From contig OY856409.1 in NCBI GenBank assembly GCA_963693085.1, positions 522,481,803 to 522,545,802 of the forward strand: DNA of 64,000 nt, given 5' to 3'. Made by a program: the position numbers and the translations under genes. Each line of letters opens with the position of its first letter. The first letter of the stretch is position 1. Shown piece by piece: positions 60,207-64,000 of this stretch. Source of the DNA: Alisma plantago-aquatica. Its lineage: Eukaryota; Streptophyta; Magnoliopsida; Alismatales; Alismataceae. The notes beneath the pieces were generated by a model, which searched no databases, was not told where the DNA came from, and saw only the letters and a program-made list of their open reading frames with translations.

Positions 60207-61391
60207 GTTTAAAACAAAACAAGGACATATGAAAACATGAAAGAAGTCAATAGACGACTTTCTACCACGCCATAGTTCATAGGGGGTTTTCTTTAAAGGA
60301 GGATGTGTGAAAACTCAGTTTTGTACAAAGCATGAGGTGCTAACAGCTTCATCCCAAAACTTCTTTGGAGTGTCATACTCAAGAATCATGGTCCTATCCA
60401 TCTCTTGTAGCGACCTATTCTTTCTCTCTACAACCCCATTTTGTTGAGGCGTACGAGGAGAAGAGAAATTGTGCGAATAACCAGATTTTTCACAAAAATG
60501 CTCAAAAAGATAATTTTCAAATTCTCCCCTATGATCACTACGGATAGAAACAATTCGACAAGAAGCTTCATTTTCATCCCGTTTACAAAAGCTCAAGAAA
60601 ACATCAAGAGTATCGCTTTAAGAAACGAGAAAGAAGGTCCAAGTATATCGAGAGAAATCATCAACAATAACAAGACAATATTTGGAACCACGAAACATTT
60701 GCATTCTCATTGGTCCGAATAGATCAATATGAAGAAGTTCAAGAACTCTCTTGGTACTCATTACTCCTTTGGATTTGAAGGAGGATTTGGTTTGTTTCCC
60801 TTGTGTACAAGGTTGGCATTCCTCATCCTTTTCAAAATCCAATTTGGGAAGTCCTTTAACCAAGTCCTTTTTGCTCAATTTCTTCATTTGATGCATATTC
60901 ACATGACCCAAACAGTGATGTCAAAGAGAAATATCATTTTTATCCACTACCAAACATCTATTTAGTATGGGCTTAAGAGAATCAAGAACAATAACATAAA
61001 GATTACCATTTCTAGTTCCCTTAAATATAACATTGTAGGAGAGGGAATCTAGAAGCAAGCATTCTAAAGAAGTTAACAACACAAGATATCCATTGTCACA
61101 GAGTTGACTAAAACTAATTAAATTGTGATGTAGGCCATCAACAAACAACACATTTTTAATACATAGCTCATTGCCCACATCACCCTCACCTATGACCTTA
61201 CCCTTCTTGTTGTCCCCTAAGGTTACCGATCCTCCTTTCTTTTTCACAAACTTATTGAAATGGCTGATTTCTCCAGTCATGTGCTTAGAGCAGCCACTAT
61301 CAACAATCCATCTTTTTTTAACCTGCAAAAAAGAAGGATGTCGGAACCCAACTCAAACTTTGGGATCCGAGGTTAGCTTGGGGACCCATTT
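60207..61391 (-). pseudogene. Sirevirus G protease and integrase, with stops
   Basis: Starts at the LTR E junction in the gag C-terminus (WVPKLTSDPKV then TGA). Protease has RWIVDSGCSKHMT (DSG box intact). GAG-pre-integrase and integrase follow: VDGLHHNLISFSQL, GHVNMHQ, ECQPCTQGKQ (zinc Cys pair intact, unlike the fragment at 9614), LLHIDLFGPM, VIVDDFSRYTW, QQNGVVERKN. In-frame stops: TGA at about 60919, TAA at about 60614, and TGA near 60316 where the sister copy has TGG. Confidence 0.9.
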
Positions 61392-64000
61392 TGTTACACC
61401 CCGATCTCACAATTTCCTCAAATCATGAGATTAGGGCATAAGATAGGATTTATATGTAACACAAAGAACACCCTTAACTTTTTCTTTTCCTTTAAACTCT
61501 TATTTCACCGCATTGAACCACATATCATCTTAACAAAGGAATCTGAACATTTCCTTTACTAATCATACTTCAATAGAAAAGATATATGTATAACATTCAT
61601 GATGTCTTTCACAACTTGTGCACATAAAACTTGTTAATTAGCATACATATCAAAGAGGAACAATATTACACATCGTAATTACAACTCTCTCTCTTATCTC
61701 TTACTGAGGACCTAGAGTGACAAGGACCGACTGACTCAACTAATCTTGTACTTAACTCTTGTAGCAGATCTACACTGATGCTCTGACCATCTTCAAGTCC
61801 ACGCGGTTAACCCTAAAATGTTTGAGTAGAGGGGTGAGCCTACTCGCTCAGTGAATGAGTACTTCAAGGAAACCGACTAATGCACTAATGTGATTACAGA
61901 TATAATTTTGAGTAAACGATATAAAATTTAACAATAATAAATACTACACTGAGCAGTTCTAAACAATATAATTGAAATAACAAAGAATGTAAATATTGCA
62001 TCCAAAGAATAACTACTAGAAGGCTATGCTCTAGTCTTACTTAACTCTTTCATTTATAAGGAACTCTATGAACCTATATAATCATATTTTAGCTTATGCC
62101 CTAATCATATGCAGTGTACTCTGCATATAAAGATCCGTAGCGAACTACGATCCCACCGTACAAGACTTAGCGACACACCCGGGAAATGCTAAGTCTGACG
62201 CCAGCCCTGCTCTGCCACAGGACCCCAGGCTCTCCGGCCTGACTCATAGGCTCTACGGCCTCAAGGCACTACTCTGAGTGCTCTAGACTCCTCCTCTAAC
62301 CTGAGTACACAGGCGGAGAGTCTCACCGGGTTACCTCCGTGACACAAGCACGGATGATGTTGGATAACCCCCATTTTTTTCCTCCAGTGCCATCGTGACA
62401 CAAGCACGATTGTTGTTGGACACTGCCTCTCTTTCCTCGTGTGTCCATGACACAAGCACGGATGATGTTGCAACACGAGTTTCACCCCTAAGAAGAAGAT
62501 CTGTCAAAGGGGTTCTACGGTGTTAGGGCACCTAAGTCTATTAACTGATTAACATATAAATATCATAGCTCATGTATTCAACATATACCATGTCTCAGTA
62601 ACATCCCTTTCTAGGGCATGTCATATCTCATCACCTGCAATTTACGAGATATGTATTGAAATATAAGAAGCCCTGCAGTATGTAGATATCAACTCAGAGA
62701 GAACAAGCACACAAAGTTAAATGTACTAGAAACATACAATTCAACAGTTAAGTATCACCACATCTCATATCGAGACCTTTCATGTCACCATAACATGATT
62801 CATTGAACACCCTATCCTTAGGGTTTCATTTGCCTTATTCATCTTTTCATTTACCTCATTCACTTGTCACATGGCTCTCATAAGGATTTCATAAGATATA
62901 AGCATTCACTAAATAAAGATTGTTTTCAACAAATCATATACAATCGATATATGTATGAAACCATGGAAATTGAACTAAATTTAGGTTTTCCATACCATTC
63001 ACTGAGATATCATGTATCAAGGATAAAATTCAATTAAGATAACCCATGAGGTACATCCTAACCATTTATAGGATTACCGGTCCTTTTCAATAAGGTTGAA
63101 GCTCTAGTGATGTCTCAATTAGGTTAAACCCTAATTACATCATTTGATATAAATCTGAAAATCACTCTAACTAGGAAGTGTTATATACGTTTCTGATATG
63201 AATCTACCATTTAGGAATCATTCAAACAGAGAAGGAATCCATATCATATCAATTTGCAACAATCTTAAATCAAACGGACATTTTAGGTTTTAGAATCACA
63301 TACTAAGCAATTAGGGATTTGGATGCTATAATCAAATTTGTGCATTACACTGTTTGAAGGAAGAACCCACTCACCCTAAGGTGTGAAAACACCTCACAAC
63401 TACAGCTCAACTCAGGGAATCTCGAATTCCTATCAAATCCCTAGCAAGTCTCCCAATTCTTCTTCCATTCAACTCGGAAACCTTGAAAATGAGGGATTAT
63501 GAAGAAAGGGTGAGAAAAGAGGGAATTTCGACAGCATCTTGGATCAAATAAGAGCATGGACGGAATATTGACATGAGAGAGAAGATTCACCATAAAAGTC
63601 TATGCAAAGGATCCAAACTTACTTGATTTCACCATTCTTGGGACCGCAGAACCCTAATTCAGCAATTCCTCCTCTTTCTCCACTCAAGCCCTAACTCTCC
63701 CTCTCTCTCTAGATTTTCGTTTCTATGGAGTGAATGACGAATAATGAGAGCTACTTGTGTGTGTGGTTACTCATATAGACCATTTGAGCTGCTTGGGTCA
63801 ATTGCATATTGACCCAACACTCAACTTTAATTATATTGGCTGAATATTCAGTTATACAAAAGTTACTGTAATTCGTTTATTTCAGAGATCAAACATTCTC
63901 CAAAAATTATGGGAATTCATCTCATTGATTCCTTTTTACAATGTTGGTAATGGATTTAAAGATTACGCGTTGCTACCTACAATTTAAAATACTTCTTCTT
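61392..64000 (-). repeat. LTR E (long LTR, runs off the window)
   Basis: Begins TGTTACACCCCG exactly where G's gag-pol reading stops, so it inserted into G. At least 2.6 kb, non-coding. Minus orientation is inferred from a TATATGA-like box at about 63771-63779 (minus GTCTATATGAG), a GA-rich leader downstream (about 63690-63720, minus) and a hairpin array about 0.85 kb before the end, the layout of S and A. Solo LTR or full element cannot be told. Confidence 0.6.
62226..62462 (-). repeat. Hairpin array in LTR E
   Basis: CAGGC/TCTCCG/GCCTG (62226-62241), AGGC/TCTACG/GCCT (62248-62261), GCACT/ACTCTG/AGTGC (62266-62281), then three long-loop units sharing loop ACACAAG: TCCGTG...CACGGA (62336-62354), ATCGTG...CACGAT (62392-62410), TCCATG...CACGGA (62444-62462; the mismatch is a G:U pair in minus-strand RNA). 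Stems vary while loop and pairing stay. Confidence 0.85.

Larger units (their letters stand above)
53756..61391 (-). mobile_element. Element G: Sirevirus (Ty1/copia), 5' part cut by LTR E
   Basis: Minus orientation: pol (61391-58251), an extra ORF (57634-56147), PPT and 3' LTR (55268-53756). Sirevirus features are the AAAAAGGGGGAGAATGTTG junction, a long spacer with an additional ORF after pol, palindromic arrays in U3, and RT/RNase H wording such as CDNTSAINLS. The gag and 5' LTR lie beyond E, outside the window. Four stops in pol and five in the extra ORF. Confidence 0.88.

Overview
This is a gene-free stretch of a large, repeat-rich flowering-plant nuclear genome. I found no host gene, tRNA, rRNA or CRISPR. 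Almost every base belongs to LTR retrotransposons or LINE-like elements, most of them nested. Evidence for a plant: Tekay-like chromovirus Gag-Pol on the minus strand, Sirevirus-type Ty1/copia Pol, an Athila-type tRNA-Asp primer site with a Pol fragment, tRNA-iMet primer sites, and a LINE ORF1 with a DUF4283-like domain and zinc knuckle. The species cannot be named.

Layout. 1-8138: chromovirus F (minus; 5' LTR about 6121-8138; gag, protease, RT), with a 3.3-kb solo LTR (S, 715-4007) inserted in its RT. 8139-8828: unassigned. 8829-9252: Athila-type pol fragment joined directly to a Sirevirus-type fragment (9253-10851). 10852-12835: part of a long LTR (D). 12836-52649: non-coding LTR element B, arranged internal / LTR / internal / LTR (head-to-tail dimer remnant), LTRs 16229-17578 and 49012-52649. 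The second internal copy is split by Athila-like non-autonomous element T (21109-48371, TSD TTACC). T is split by element A (25838-46347, TSD ATACT), whose LTRs are about 4.45 kb around an internal region of only 0.74 kb. The 3' LTR of A holds an ORF1-only LINE (32730-34458, 17-bp TSD) and a decayed Ty1/copia element C (36609-45730, TSD AAGAT). The 3' LTR of B holds a second LINE-like insert (49987-51361). 52650-53755: unassigned spacer with a 48-bp repeat. 53756-61391: Sirevirus G (minus): 3' LTR, extra ORF, nearly complete pol. 61392-64000: another long LTR (E) that cut G and runs off the window.

Nothing here works as a host pathway. The autonomous-type elements (F, C, G and the fragments) are broken by stops. 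A, B and T keep the signals needed in cis (LTRs, PBS, PPT) but no enzymes, so they would have depended on proteins supplied by relatives.

The strongest unexplained signal is a recurring architecture. The transcribed 3' part of the long LTRs, usually 0.5-0.85 kb before the primer site, carries a string of short stem-loops. In element A there are eight consecutive perfect hairpins within 150 bp whose stem sequences differ while pairing is kept. Unrelated sequences forming the same kind of array are seen in LTRs B, D, E, F and, less regularly, S. Copia elements C and G instead carry palindromic arrays upstream of their TATA boxes.
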